Below, piece by piece: positions 40,903-51,692 of a DNA stretch of 51,692 nt. The DNA is from Chara braunii. Its lineage: Eukaryota; Streptophyta; Charophyceae; Charales; Characeae. The notes under the pieces are model-generated. The model did no database searches and was not told the DNA's origin. It saw only the letters and a program-made list of their open reading frames with translations. Numbering within the stretch: position 1 is the first letter of the stretch; each line of letters starts with the position of its first letter. The translations under genes and the position numbers were made by a program. The DNA is taken from assembly GCA_003427395.1 (NCBI GenBank), contig BFEA01000030.1, positions 3,293,951 through 3,345,642 on the forward strand. The letters run 5' to 3'.

Positions 40903-41490
40903 GTTTTCATGGGTGCTAAATCTGGAATAAAAAGTGATGATCGCTGTGACCCCCCATATATTTCTGCAGTAGACTGTGACAACTCTGGCCCCTCTGAAAA
41001 TTTTAGAATGTAACAAAAAGGATCATGCTCGGTGCTTTCCCCCGCCCCCCACCTGACCCTCTCCTAGTAGGAACAAAGAATGAAGGTGACTAACAACATT
41101 CAAGAAAACACACAAAAAAAAAAGGAGAGTAGGCTCGACATGACAAAAAGCAAAAGCAAGTGGACTGCGGAAACAGAAAATGCAAACCGATTAGTGTTCT
41201 GTGTGATTGCGGGAGCTGGACCCTGTTGATTGGTCTGAGCTTGGGTGACCTGTGTGCCCCCGTTATAACCATTCATGTAAGCCTTGGGCACCGCCCGATT
41301 CACAATAAATTTCATGTTTGTTAAAAATACATACAACCTCCACCTTGAACGAAAGAACTACACCTCCTCAAGTCAAACCCCCGAGGCAGATAATCTTGAC
41401 AGCAGCATGCCACATGGCTCATATTCCTTCACTTCTCCATTTCCCAACACGTGTCCGGAATTGTCTTTTCTCCATTTTCAAGTCAAATGC
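40903..41490. other. No gene recognised
   Basis: Mixed composition with short frames only. Confidence 0.4.
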
Positions 41491-41492
41491 TA

Positions 41493-41597
41493 CCGTCTTC
41501 ACCCGAATAGAACGCCCGGTCATTATAGCCGTATTTGGAGCAATTTTCAGTCCCGATACCGCTATAAATACCTGCCTTTCTATTCGGGTGAAGATGG
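41493..41597. mobile_element. TA-flanked palindromic MITE, copy 8 (GAATAGAACG subfamily)
   Basis: The ends 'ccgtcttcacccgaatagaa' and 'tctattcgggtgaagatgg' are inverted, with TA at 41491-41492 and 41598-41599. It is the least decayed member of its subfamily in the window. Confidence 0.85.
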
Positions 41598-41599
41598 TA

Positions 41600-42207
41600 G
41601 TCATGTGAAGTGTTGCAAGCCTCCTCTTCCTTGCTCATTTTCCTGTGTTTTCCTCCTCTCTCTTTCTCTCTGCTTCGGTCTGAGCAGCAGGCCCCAGTGG
41701 TGCTCAGGAGCATAAACATAGCTGCACTCAGAGGTGCACTCAGAGCAGTGAACTGCTTGTTCACCGGAAGCAGAGCGCTGCTCTTGCCAGTTCACGCGGT
41801 ACTAAGAGCATTTTGCTCTGGGCCTGGGCCGGAAGCGAAGGCGGCAGGCCAATTTGAAAAGTTGCAGTTGCAAGCTCACAAGCCTTGGAAGGTAGCTCCC
41901 TCAACTTAGGCTCGTGCAAACTGGTGGCTGAGCCTCTTTTGTACGAGGCGGATTCCCACTGCGGGCCAAGCTTTGCTGAAATGCGAGCATGGTATTTTTT
42001 TCCCGTTTGGGCTGGTTCCACCAGCCATTTTGGCCCGGTTGCCCTAGCCTCAGATTTTTTTTGGAGAGGCTCAATCGTGATTCTCAAGTTGGCTGGGGCC
42101 ATGTAGTGGTGGGGTTTTGCCCTCAAGCTCAGGCTCAACCTTGTGCTTTGCATGGCATCATTGAATGCTCAAGGCATACTGACACTACCGGTAGTACCTT
42201 TTTTAAG
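41600..42207. other. No gene recognised
   Basis: GC-balanced sequence with a doubled 'gcactcagag' near 41725. Frames on both strands lack motifs. Confidence 0.4.
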
Positions 42208-42239
<32 letters not shown>

Positions 42240-42360
42240 GCCCTTGTGCAAGGCCTCTATCCTGGTAGTGGTAAGAGAACCACCGAGATTGAGGCTTTGC
42301 CTACCGGGCTGCTCCATCTATTGGTGGAGAGCCACACCTGCTGAAAACCGGGTCCAGCAC
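42208..42360 (-). mobile_element. 5'-truncated copy of the LINE 3' end
   Basis: A T tract (42208-42233) is followed by sequence that is the reverse complement of the LINE 3' end at 48240-48380: 'cttgtgcaaggcctctatcc', 'gagattgaggctttgcctac', 'ctgctccatctattggtgg'. This is a minus-strand insertion of about 130 bp of LINE 3' UTR plus tail, or a SINE that borrowed that end. The limit at about 42360 is where similarity fades. Flanking duplications are not clear. Confidence 0.75.
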
Positions 42361-43004
42361 AGAATCCAGAGACAGGTGTGAAGATATCTCCCTGCCAGCA
42401 TTGATTACCGTGGGCCTCATGGGATTAACTGAGCAGGAACAGAGGTGGCCGGGAGGGGGGCCAACGCCTTGGGCCCAGGGGGCACGGGGGCGCATGACAT
42501 TAGGGCCACCCTTTCCCCCCCCTAGTAATGGATAATAAGACAAACTGAGTGGGCTCTGCTGATTCTTGAGTACTCTGTTGGCACCCTTGGAAGTGCTTTG
42601 GAAGCGCTACATACCGAATCCAACTGCACCCATGGTGAAACTCCAACCTTCCCTTTGCTGGTTCCTGGCCTTGCAGTTGCCTCCTTGTTCTGCCTGGCAC
42701 TGTGCTTCCCCTCGGTCAAGCACCCAGTTAGACCCCTTCTTGCAGTATTTCCACCATTGACAGCTGGTGGGAAGGGAAGGGGTCCCCGAAGTCCTGCGCC
42801 GGTCTGAGTGGACACTATTACCTTAGTTTGCATTGTTATTACAACGGGGGAAGCTAGATGCACCATACAAGGGGATGGTGGATAGAAGAGGTGGTGACAG
42901 GACAATGGACAGCACAGTGCTACGTTTACCGTCAGGTGTTGAACTTGTGAACTGTTTATCAACAGCTACATGTGTGCACAATTCAGGATTTGAACTTTTG
43001 ACGT
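42361..43004. other. No gene recognised
   Basis: Mixed sequence between the two LINE-derived segments. Frames on both strands are motif-free. Confidence 0.4.
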
Positions 43005-43016
43005 GTTTATTAAGGG
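43005..43016. repeat. Target-site duplication, left, of LINE
   Basis: 'gtttattaaggg' is matched by 'gtttactaaggg' at 48389-48400, directly after the LINE poly-A. Eleven of 12 positions agree. Confidence 0.8.
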
Positions 43017-43754
43017 TCGCTCACTGTGTTAGGGGCATAGATGCATAGGATGCAAAGGAGTTCCAGCTCCAGCATCCCCAGTACTGATATCCACCACCCT
43101 TCTTCCTCATCTACCACCCAATGGACCATCTGAAATCTAGAATCAAGAGGGATCCAAATCGCAACTCCTGTCGACCCGGGTTTGGGAGCGTGGGCCCGTA
43201 TAGCCGAGTGAGGCCAAACTTTCCTGTGGGCCCGATTGTGTTCCGTATGGTCTTGTAGATGGGTTTCCTGGACGCAGATCACATCCGGCCACCGCCTCCC
43301 TCCAACGCCTCTGAGTTGATCCCATAAGGCCTGAAACTTCTCCGGGGTACATGTCGCCAGGCCATTCACATTTATAGAGCGGAGATCGAGGTCTTCCGTC
43401 TTGACACATTGTTGCCAGGTCGGTTCCTACGGTATAGAGTTTCCAGGTCGGCCATAGACAATACTTACTCAATGGGGGTGCCACTGTTTGACATCCCATC
43501 TGTCAAGCTCCAGGACCTTCTTCCGCAGGATCCTACTCAGACACTTACACACATCCTCGTCGGACCAGCAGGGACTGGCTTTTACCTTTGCACATTGCAG
43601 ATCAAGAAGTGCATTGTGGTTTAACCATCTCAGGTCAGTAGTCTTGTTAGGTTCAAATAGTAAATACAGGTCGTTCGACGCCATCTGTTGATCACAATTT
43701 TCAAACCTCATTCCTGCCCTAGCCCCAGGTGCGTAGTGTTTAGGGATGAAGGTT
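43017..43754 (-). pseudogene. LINE ORF1 end and endonuclease N-terminus (inverted segment)
   Basis: Read on the minus strand, 43750-43470 gives an ORF1-like C-terminus of unknown fold. Then 43390-43017 gives the APE-type endonuclease start: 'SINVNGLAT', the catalytic-Glu motif 'VICVQETHL', 'STGVAIWI' and 'CIYAPN'. It stops exactly at the left target duplication. About 12-20 residues expected before 'IPLVIAGDFN' (which starts the plus segment) are missing, a small deletion at the junction. Confidence 0.8.
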
Positions 43755-46700
43755 GTGCATAAGTGCCCAATGGCATCCCGTTGGTCATTGCGGGAGATTT
43801 TAATGCCGCCCTCGATAGGGGACGAGATAGATGGAACCCCCAAGGGTTCCCCACCGTCGCCGCCGCCGAGGACGAACAAATGATCGCAGACCTCTGTGAA
43901 TCCCTCGCACTCTTCGACACCTTCCGTCGCCTACACCCCGAGGACCGAAACCTTCACATGTGTGAGAGATAACGACTAGGTCCGGCTATCTAAGTCCCGA
44001 ATCGACCTTATCCTGCTCTCGAATGACCTCGACGACGCCCTGCGATGGGCTTCTATTCTCTCGCGCAGCCCGCATCTAGGACTAGACCATAAGACATGCA
44101 GGTTAATACTAACAATGAGAAAGAGGCCGGATAAAGGACCCGACTTTTACAAGCTTAACACTTCGCTTATGAAAGACCAACAATTTTGTGATATGATCCG
44201 ACACGAGTGGCAGTACTGGCGCCTGCAAAAAACTCGGTTTGATTCAACCATTACCTGGTTTAACAACGGTCTGTTTTTTCTGGCCCGAAAATGTAAAGAA
44301 CTCTCCAAGGCTAAGGCGACATTGAGGCAACTACATGAGTTTACCACTCATAAAGAGTTACTAAGCTTGGAAGATCAGGCAGAATCAGATCCTTCCACAA
44401 TGCACATCCAAAAAGTTAAGGACCAGCTCCTTCAATATGCTCAACACAGGTGGCAAGGTATCCGAATACGAGGGATATTATCTAAGTTTACACAGGAAGC
44501 CACAATGGATACTCAATTTTTTAGTATGGCTACAGCCCGTGCAAGGCGGACTATAATCGAGGCGTTTTTGACCCCGACAGTGGAGATGAGATCATCGCAA
44601 CTAACACAGCCCACTGCACACTTATCAATAGAATTTTTTTTTAACAACTATACACATCCCAAATTCCCTTCCCACGTGAGGAGGCATGGGCAAGCGAGGT
44701 GGAGGATTTCCTGTCCCCCATGGGCAAACACCTCTCCCCCCGACAGCGAGACCACCTGGAGCGGCCTCTGTCTAAGGATGAAGTGTGGGCAACACTTTTC
44801 CAGATGAGGAAGGAGAAGACACCGGGCATTGATGGATTCCCCAAGGAATTCTGGGAAGCGATGTGGTCGGATCTAAGCTCACACCTGTGGGAGTTCTATC
44901 AAAAGGTTGGGGCGGAGGGATAGATGGGAGAAGTGGTGTGAAAGGTGTATTGTCATTACTCTACAAAAAAAGGGACAAAATGAACATTAGAAATTATAAA
45001 CCCATTACTCTCCTCACAGTAGTATATAAAATGTTTTCTAAAGTCCTGGCTAATCGTATGGCGGATGTCTTAGAGGATGTAATTCATCCGGCCCAATCTG
45101 GATTCATGGCTGGTAGTAATATTCAGGAAAATATTTTGTTGGTAAATGAGGTGGTATGTCTCGCTCGGCGATGCCAAGCAAACACGACCATTATTTTCAT
45201 TGACTTTGAGAAGGCCTACGACCATGTAGATTGGGAGCTCCTGGACAAATGCTTAGATAAGATGAACTTTGGTCCGATCTTCTGACGTTGGGTCAAAATC
45301 CTGCATAATAACAATACCACGTGTGTTCAGGTTAATGGATCGGTGGTACCCCCCTTTATGCTCCAACGGTCGGTCAGGCAAGGAGATCAAATTGCCCCGC
45401 TCCTTTTTTTGTCATAATGGAGGCACTATCGACTAACCTGAGACACAACAAAGACCTCACCCGGATCAAGATTACAGATATCCCTGAAGAAGCAGTGCCC
45501 ATCTACTCTTTGTTTGTCGACGACCTCACCATCCTGGTTGAGGAAACATCACAAAACATGGTTGAGATCCAAGCCCTGATGGGCCGCTTTTGTAAGATTT
45601 CTGACATGACTATGAATTGGGGACAAAAGACTGTTGGCTGGTGGATGCACCACCAAGGGGGAAGACCCCCTGAGGACCCACGAATTAAGTGGCTTCCTCA
45701 TGATTGCCCTCTCAGAGTTTTAAGAGTCTCGATTACGACCAAAGGTAAGCCAGATACTAACAATGAATAGCTAGGAAGGCCGGCCCAAGCTAAACTGGCT
45801 AGTTGGAACCATAAGCATACTTCAATTTTCGGACAAGCCCTGGTCATTAACAACGTCGTCCTAGCCACTCTTTGGTACAAGGCTATCTTGTGGCCCATGA
45901 GTAAAGCGGGCTCAGGGCCCTCAAGCGTCAGCTGACAGCCTTTCTCTTGAGAGGGGATTATGAAAATTCTCACACCATTAGTCGGGTTGCTTGGGAATCG
46001 GTTATCCAGCCTAAGGTCGGTGGTGGTCTCAGAATTGTGGACCCTTCCACACAGTTTCAGGCACTTAGCATTCATTGGCTCCAGCACATCATCTTTGCTC
46101 CCTCTTCCCCCTAGGTCCCCCTAGCCTTGGCACCGGAGGCCCCTCCCGAGATCGCCCCCTTGGTATGGTTAGAGGACAAGTATTGGAGGTTACCAAGGAA
46201 ATATAGGAATGGTGACCTGGCAGATGAACACTGGATACGTCTCCTCCGTACATGGAAGAAACTCCCAATCCCGGACCGTGCAATGCCAAGAAGGTGGGAG
46301 GAAGTATTTAGGCAACCCCTATTCGGTAACATATTAATTACAAACTCCCTGGGTCAAGTATTGTTGCTCGGAAACCCCATGGAAGAGTTGGGTGAAGCAC
46401 GGAATTAGAAAGGTGGGGAACCTTTGGGATAAAGATTCAGGGGAGTGGAAAAAAATCAATAGAATGCGCGGATGTCTGAGGTACTGTCACCTCACGGAGT
46501 CAGCGCTAGATAGTCTGATTGAGAGTTTTCCGCTCCAGTGGTATGTCACACTTAAGAAAGGCCCCTCCCTCCAGGAGGGGGACTGGGTTGGTCTACCAGG
46601 TCATGGCACTCAGGTAGGCATGGTACACCTAGTCGATCACGTACAAGTGCTAATTGAGTTTTTCCCTCCTCTAAGAACGGCCAGCTACTGAGGAGCCTAC

Positions 46701-47802
46701 TCCCGTTCATCTGGAAGGAGAAAAAGGAAGTCTATCGCATCAGAGTGTTAGAAGAGGCAAATTGATGGAGACCATACCGGCCAATGACCCCGATTAAAGA
46801 CCTCCCCTTTGACCCCGAGGAGTGGACTTTGATGCAAAAAGGTCCACAAGTATCGGGAAGGAAAGGGAGGACGGTATCAGTAGCGTTCGCTAACTTAAAG
46901 ACTAAATCGGTGTATCGCATGCTTAGACCTAGACGCGGGCTTAGAGACGTGGTAGAGGACAGGTGGCATCGTCACCTCAATATTGATAAAGGCCTACTCA
47001 AGCCTATCCAGTGGTTTAAGGAATATCGGAAAAGGCCCGCCAAAATTTATGCCCTACAGTGGCAAATTGCCCACCGGTGTCTGCCTACCAACGATTGGCT
47101 GATCGATCATACACGATTGGAACAACAAGTGAAGGCGTTACCCTGGTGCCGAGGGTGCCTCTCAAATTTCCCTGCCAAAAAAAGGGTCGAGACAGTGGAC
47201 CACATCTTATTGCAGTGCCCATCTTCCGTATTCCTATGACGATGGTGGGACAGAATCTGGCGGCACATTGTTCCTGATTCCCCCTGGCCCTGGACTGGAG
47301 GACCATATTATTGGGCCACTTCCCCCAGTCTCAAGGAAACACGTTTCTGAGGAATATGTTTGCCTCGGGTAGGCGTTCCATCTTGTGGGTGATATGGTGG
47401 AGAAGATGCATTCTGGAATTGGAAGGGGTCAGGGTGGAAGAGGGGGAATCTATGGAGCAATTGCGCCTACTGGTGCAGTGCAAGATCACTGCACAATGAC
47501 AGAGTACGAAGGACAATCTAAACCTGGCGCATACTGAGGTAGATATTGATAGGATCATCTCCCGTTTCTGTGAGGACTGGCTTGGGGGAAAAAGGGAGGG
47601 ATGGCTGGCAAAGGTGTGCTGGTCGGGCGACATGACTCCGCAAGAGGAGCAAGGGGCCAACTTAAAAAGGGATTATTCACTACACTTCCATGATTGGACA
47701 AAAGTGGACCCGGGAGTTCCATTACGACCTGCCCAGGAGTTTGCTGATCCCTTTCCCCCCCATCCATGGGCCCTGGAGGTGCGTCTGGGGGATGATGCAT
47801 GA
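43755..47802 (+). pseudogene. LINE ORF2: endonuclease C-terminus, reverse transcriptase, zinc-finger C-terminus
   Basis: Endonuclease: 'IPLVIAGDFNAALD' (43770), 'SRIDLILLSNDL' (about 44000) and 'LGLDHKTC' (44080), the late catalytic blocks. A long helical linker follows (44115-44650). Reverse transcriptase: 'KTPGIDGFPKEFW' (44815), 'NYKPITLLTVVYKMFSKVLANRM' region (44990), motif A 'FIDFEKAYDHVDW' (45195), motif B 'VRQGDQIAPLLF' (45375) and motif C 'LFVDDLTILV' (45510). After several frameshifts (including near 45285, 45415, 45770 and 46410) a C-terminal zf-RVT-like finger follows: 'CRGC' then 'DHILLQCP' (47140-47215). The tail runs to about 47802. It resembles plant L1 ORF2. Confidence 0.85.
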
Positions 47803-48388
47803 GTCGATTAATCCGATATAATTCTAGGCACAATCTATGCTTATTAGGTCAGGGACGCTGAACCCGGTTTCCAGCGCTTTTGCGTCACTTCTATTAATAT
47901 ATGGTTTGAAATGATTCAGTTAAGGGATGTCGGGACGGGACCTGACTATCTGTTTTTTATCTTATGGGACGCTGAGCCCGATTCTCAGCATAAATTTCTC
48001 AGTACATTCTCAGGAAAGAGTCTAATGTTCAGTAAAGACACAATAGGCACCATGAGGATAGTAGGTGGATGGCAGGGGCTAGGGGACGGAGGGAGACTCC
48101 ACTGGTGCACCCCGGTGTTTCTCCCCCCAATACCCGACCCTGCTGCAGGTTGGGTATGGAAGAGTAGATTGGATATGGGACGCTGGACTCGGTTTCCAGC
48201 ACAATGGCGTCACTTCCAAGATGTACTGTTTTGTAAAAGATGTATTTAAGGGACGTCCAGCAGGTGTTGCTCCCCACCAATAGATGGAGCGGCCCGCCAG
48301 GCAAAGCCTCAATCCCGGTGGTTCTCTTACCACCACCAGGATAGAGGCCTTGCACAAGGGCCTTAAAAAAAAAAAAAAAAAAAAAAAA
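47803..48388 (+). other. LINE 3' UTR with internal repeats and poly-A
   Basis: The line 'gacgctgaacccggtttcca' recurs in variants at about 47850, 47968 and 48180, so the 3' UTR contains three diverged repeats. The last about 140 bp plus tail are those found inverted at 42208-42360. Poly-A is about 24 nt. Confidence 0.7.
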
Positions 48389-48400
48389 GTTTACTAAGGG
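48389..48400. repeat. Target-site duplication, right, of LINE
   Basis: 'gtttactaaggg', partner of 43005-43016. Confidence 0.8.
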
Positions 48401-48728
48401 GTAACTTCAGTAGAGTCATATAATTGCACTAGGGGGCATGATGCAGTTTGTAACTGCACTTCGGGCAACCTACCTGGCCAGAAAGTTGGGTTGTATACAT
48501 TTCCCGAACTGCAGTTTGAAACTGTATCTTGGCCCATATTGCAATCATAACTCATTTGTGTGACTCCTGTGTAGTTTCCCCGTTTATTAATTATAGATGG
48601 AGTGGTCGTGTAGGGGTCTACTATGCGAGGCTGCTCTTACCACCTTGCCTCAATCATCCTTTGTGAAGGGAAAAAAAATAAAAAAATGGTGCACGGCCTT
48701 CCCCAACATGATCTTTTGGTTTTCATAA
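48401..48728. other. No gene recognised
   Basis: Short motif 'gcagtttg.aactg' recurs three times near 48440-48520. There is no ORF of note. Confidence 0.4.
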
Positions 48729-48937
48729 GCGTCTCGATGATAAGTACCCCGCCTTAAAAATACAGCTAGGGTCTGTGGTGGGAGAGTAGAGGGCGTGACT
48801 CACTGGTTGGTCTGCTGGGTTCTGACCGGTGATGATGATAGGCGTCTCGATGATAAGTACCCCACATTAAATATACAGCTAGGTCTGTGGTGGGAGAGTA
48901 AAGGGCGTGAGTTACTAGTTGGTCAACTTAGGGGGCT

Positions 48938-48996
<59 letters not shown>

Positions 48997-49245
48997 GGGT
49001 TGGGTGGAGGTCACGATCAACTGATAATGAAGATAGGCGTCTAAATGATAAGCACCCCGCCTTAAATATACAGCTAGGGTCTGTGGTGGGAGAGTAGAGG
49101 GCGTGAGTCACTGGTTAGTTTGGTCGGCTCCAACTGGTGATGATGATAGGGGTCTCGAAGATAAGTACCCCGCATTAAATATACAGCTCGGTCTGTGGTG
49201 GGAGAGTAGAGGGTGTGAGTTACTGGTCGGTCAATTTAGGGGCCA
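48729..49245. repeat. Tandem repeat in dimer form with (CA)n inside
   Basis: Units start at about 48729, 48842, 49037 and 49150 with 'gcgtctcgatgataagtacc' (or variants), each followed by 'ctgtggtgggagagtagagg'. Copies 2 and 4 share 'gttggtcaacttagggg'-type ends, so a dimer was duplicated. A CA run (48940-48993) sits in copy 2. Confidence 0.8.
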
Positions 49246-49555
49246 ATAGGTGATTGCTTGAGCCTGGCGTCCGCAGTACCCGTACAACGAGGCTCGTTCG
49301 ACTATGCTTCAACCAGGGCTGGGTAGCTAGCCCTGGTGCCTGTCACTACTGTTCGGTCCCAGTTCCCCTTGATACGTAGGGTGATGGTCCTGAGTGCTGG
49401 TCACACTGAGGTAGGATAGTAGGGATAGGGGATGCGCTATGAGTATTGACGCGAGGATGGGATGGGTGGTGGCCTCGCCTCAGAGTGACCACGGTTGACT
49501 GCTTCCGGCGATCAATGTGTGCCTAGTAACTGACCTCTACAACACCCTGGACTAT

Positions 49556-49597
<42 letters not shown>

Positions 49598-51616
49598 CAT
49601 GATCCTCTCCCCTGTGTCTTTTCAGTTCTCTCTCAAAATTTGGTAGGATGGTTTTATGGAGGGGGTGAGCTCTGCTTTGCAGGGGGTTCACAAGGTGGGT
49701 AGTGAATGCCCTGGAGGGGGTATAGGCAGATTGTGTGCGATACTCTGTTTTTGGGTTGGGGTAGATGTGAGGGGACGTATCGAACCTCAACCGGGACAGA
49801 TGAGGGTAAGGGGTAAGCAAAGGCAAACTTTGCATGGGAACTGGATGCCTCCGGGGCCATAGGGGGGGCGAGTGGGACTGTTTCATGTTGGGGGCAAAAA
49901 GGAAGGTCTTCATTTGGGACTGTTTTTCGACGAAGGCAGCAATGAGGCAGGGTGGGAAGGAGGACGGGGGAGGGGGAGATTTAGCACAAAATTAATCAAT
50001 CAGTACTATGTAAGTGCGTGGAGACATACGGATGTCTTTAAAGAACCAGGACATGCATAGTACATCGCTGATTATGCATTTCAAGCTTATCTGTCTTCTA
50101 TATTTCGTGGGCGACATCTGGTTTTCCTCTTATATTGGATACAGGATTTCAGAGCTGGCTGCATCCTGGCTGATGCCTGGTAATCCTGTGATGTTTAATG
50201 CTCTTGGTTTGCCAATGCCAGAATGACGTTGGCTGGTGCTGGGGCGTTTTGCCCTGTGACCTGTTTGTAGCAGGAGCGTGAGGCCTGGTTGAGAGATCTG
50301 GGGATTTGTCGCGGGAGGAAGGCAATCCAGTGGCGAACTGGGGAGGGCTGTCAAGATAACCTATGGGGCCAAGTATAGTCTTGGTAGTGAGACAACAGCT
50401 ATGGCTGGTATTGGTAAGGATGATTCCATCCTTGGAGTGTTGTGTCTAGTTTAGGGGAGGCTTAGCCTAGGAGTTGTTCAATGATTGTGAGGACGGGTTT
50501 TGCTGATGTATTCCAGAGCTTTTCTATAGAATACCTTAGATTAACATCATCATCATCATCATCATCATCATCAGCAGCCGGCCTATTATCATCACTATCG
50601 TTATCATCATCCGAACCGTCATGAGGGACGCTTGGCCCGGTTCCCATTATGTTATGATTTATCATCTCAACATTGTATCTCAGTTGACACTAGCCTGTGA
50701 TGAACTGTTTTCTGTAACCGCGCGACTTTCTGCGCGTGCTACTTCGGGGGCTGATCAAGAGGGGCCCGTCCAATTGCATGAGTGCCCTCGCTTTTTCAGG
50801 GGGGCTGGGGGGTCCCACGACGGTTGGTAGTTGATCGCGCCTTAGCGAGCGCGGAAAATAACTGTTGCCATAGCTTCTTTCTTGTTCTGCTGTGGGGAAT
50901 GGGAATTTTGGCACGATTGTCGCGCGAGAATATCTTCTTTAATTTTCAACAAATGTTGAGCCCCTCCGGGCTCTCGGAATTTCTTTTTCAAATTTCTCTT
51001 TGCAATTAGGCTAGGAATTTGGGTACATCGCAATTTTGTCGACAACTGCACGACGCTTCTTGCTTGCGCGCGCTCTGCCGCATCAGGATCTATGCTCTGG
51101 CTTTTTCGCGCCTTAAATCTCTCGTGTAACTGTAATTCTCTTCTTGGCAGAGCACAAATGTAACTGTAATCCCCTCCTTCTTGATATCTCTGTCGCGCCC
51201 CTGCGCGCGCTTATTCTTTCCAATCTTATTGGCCTTCGCGATGCATGACTGGATCGATGCGTGGAGAGTGGTTACGTCCCCCACGTCGCGGCCAGCCATG
51301 CAGTCGTTCCTTCTTCCTCCCTCCCATTCAGGCACAATCCCTCGCGCGGACGCTCACGCTATAAATTTGGCAAGCGCAATGAGCTCGCTCTCTAATGAAT
51401 TTTGGAGTTGGCGTGGTCGCGCGGATCGACTAACAGGCAGGAGCAGAAGGTAAGTGGAGAGAGTTAGGCGATCCGACGGGTTGGTGCTGGGTATGCGGGG
51501 TTGACGTGTGGCCGCGACGGACTATGGCACACAAGCGAACCTGGCTTGCATATTCAGACCAAACAGGGTGACAACTCTGTGTAGGTGCGAGGCGACGGAC
51601 TGCCCGCATCGGGATG
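49246..51616. other. No gene recognised; poly-A and ATC tracts
   Basis: An A tract lies at 49560-49596 and an (ATC)n microsatellite at 50545-50572, which makes a poly-Asp frame on the minus strand. From about 50800 the sequence is richer in CpG. Open frames are short and motif-free. Confidence 0.45.
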
Positions 51617-51635
51617 GTGAAAGAGAGAGAGAGAA

Positions 51636-51692
<57 letters not shown>
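51617..51692. repeat. (GA)n microsatellite, runs off the window
   Basis: GA repeats with a few AA interruptions to the window end. This is a likely assembly break point. Confidence 0.9.

Larger units (their letters stand above)
43017..48388 (+). mobile_element. L1-like LINE retrotransposon with inverted 5' segment
   Basis: About 5.4 kb: an inverted 5' segment (43017-43754), then endonuclease C-terminus, reverse transcriptase and zf-RVT-like C-terminus on the plus strand, a 3' UTR and a poly-A tail (48365-48388). A 12-bp near-perfect target duplication surrounds the whole, so the inversion belongs to the insertion event. This is the twin-priming structure known from mammalian L1. The coding frame has several frameshifts and stops, so the copy is dead. 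Confidence 0.88.

Noticed and set aside
43143-43900. Alternative long frames over the inverted LINE segment
   Set aside because: They are other-frame readings of the endonuclease and ORF1 sequence.
48923-49111. Cys/Val repeat protein
   Set aside because: Translation of the CA microsatellite.
50462-50665. Acidic poly-Asp protein
   Set aside because: Translation of the ATC microsatellite without a recognisable flanking domain.

Overview
This is an intergenic, repeat-dominated stretch of a nuclear eukaryotic genome. It looks like draft scaffold: N runs at 14866-14880 and 38793-39170, and single Ns in homopolymers. A streptophyte (plant or charophyte-type green alga) fits best. The plant-type tRNA-Asp primer-binding site, the U2 snRNA copies with a plant-like 5' sequence, the L1-type LINE with a zf-RVT-like C-terminus, the streptophyte-style gag zinc knuckle and the N-terminal-endonuclease Penelope element all point that way. 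Chara-like algae came to mind from memory of similar proteins; that was not tested. No complete host gene is evident. One candidate signal-peptide exon lies at 17327-17535 (minus).

Layout. 1-22 kb is a patchwork of short non-autonomous elements. The most frequent is a 105-109 bp, almost fully palindromic, TA-flanked MITE family (full copies at 4274, 5893, 11021, 13141, 13631, 16680, 39813 and 41493). With it are a tRNA-derived SINE family (5887, 6500, 12891), three partial U2 snRNA retrocopies (7621, 7683, 11633), several other terminal-inverted-repeat families and many local tandem duplications. 22-38 kb is AT-richer and holds broken retroelements: a gag-like ORF with a zinc knuckle (24657-25594, minus), the Penelope-like element, a Ty3/gypsy-type primer-binding site (33952-33970) and two arrays of tandem motifs (35.75-37.2 kb). 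38.5-39.45 kb is a palindromic TTCAGG/CCTGAA block around an assembly gap. 42-48.4 kb is dominated by an L1-like LINE. 48.7-51.7 kb holds local repeats and microsatellites.

The main find is the Penelope-like retroelement at 26940-32613 (minus strand). It has an 11-bp target-site duplication, two 562-bp direct 'pseudo-LTRs' and a near-continuous reading frame of about 1,350 codons. The domain order is degenerate zinc knuckle, charged helical region, SAP-like motif, helical region, GIY-YIG endonuclease, CxC motif, reverse transcriptase. The N-terminal GIY-YIG and CxC linker match the permuted Penelope class (Chlamys/Naiad-type). The gag-like N-terminal extension in the same frame is the least expected part. 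The frame is broken only by five or six in-frame TGA/TAG codons and one apparent 1-nt deletion.

The second find is the LINE at 43017-48388. A 12-bp target-site duplication (one mismatch) and an inverted 5' segment are the signature of twin priming. The third is internal proof of MITE mobility: two empty-site/filled-site pairs within the window (SINE copies; a tandem repeat near 16.7/17.0 kb) show insertion at TA with TA duplicated.
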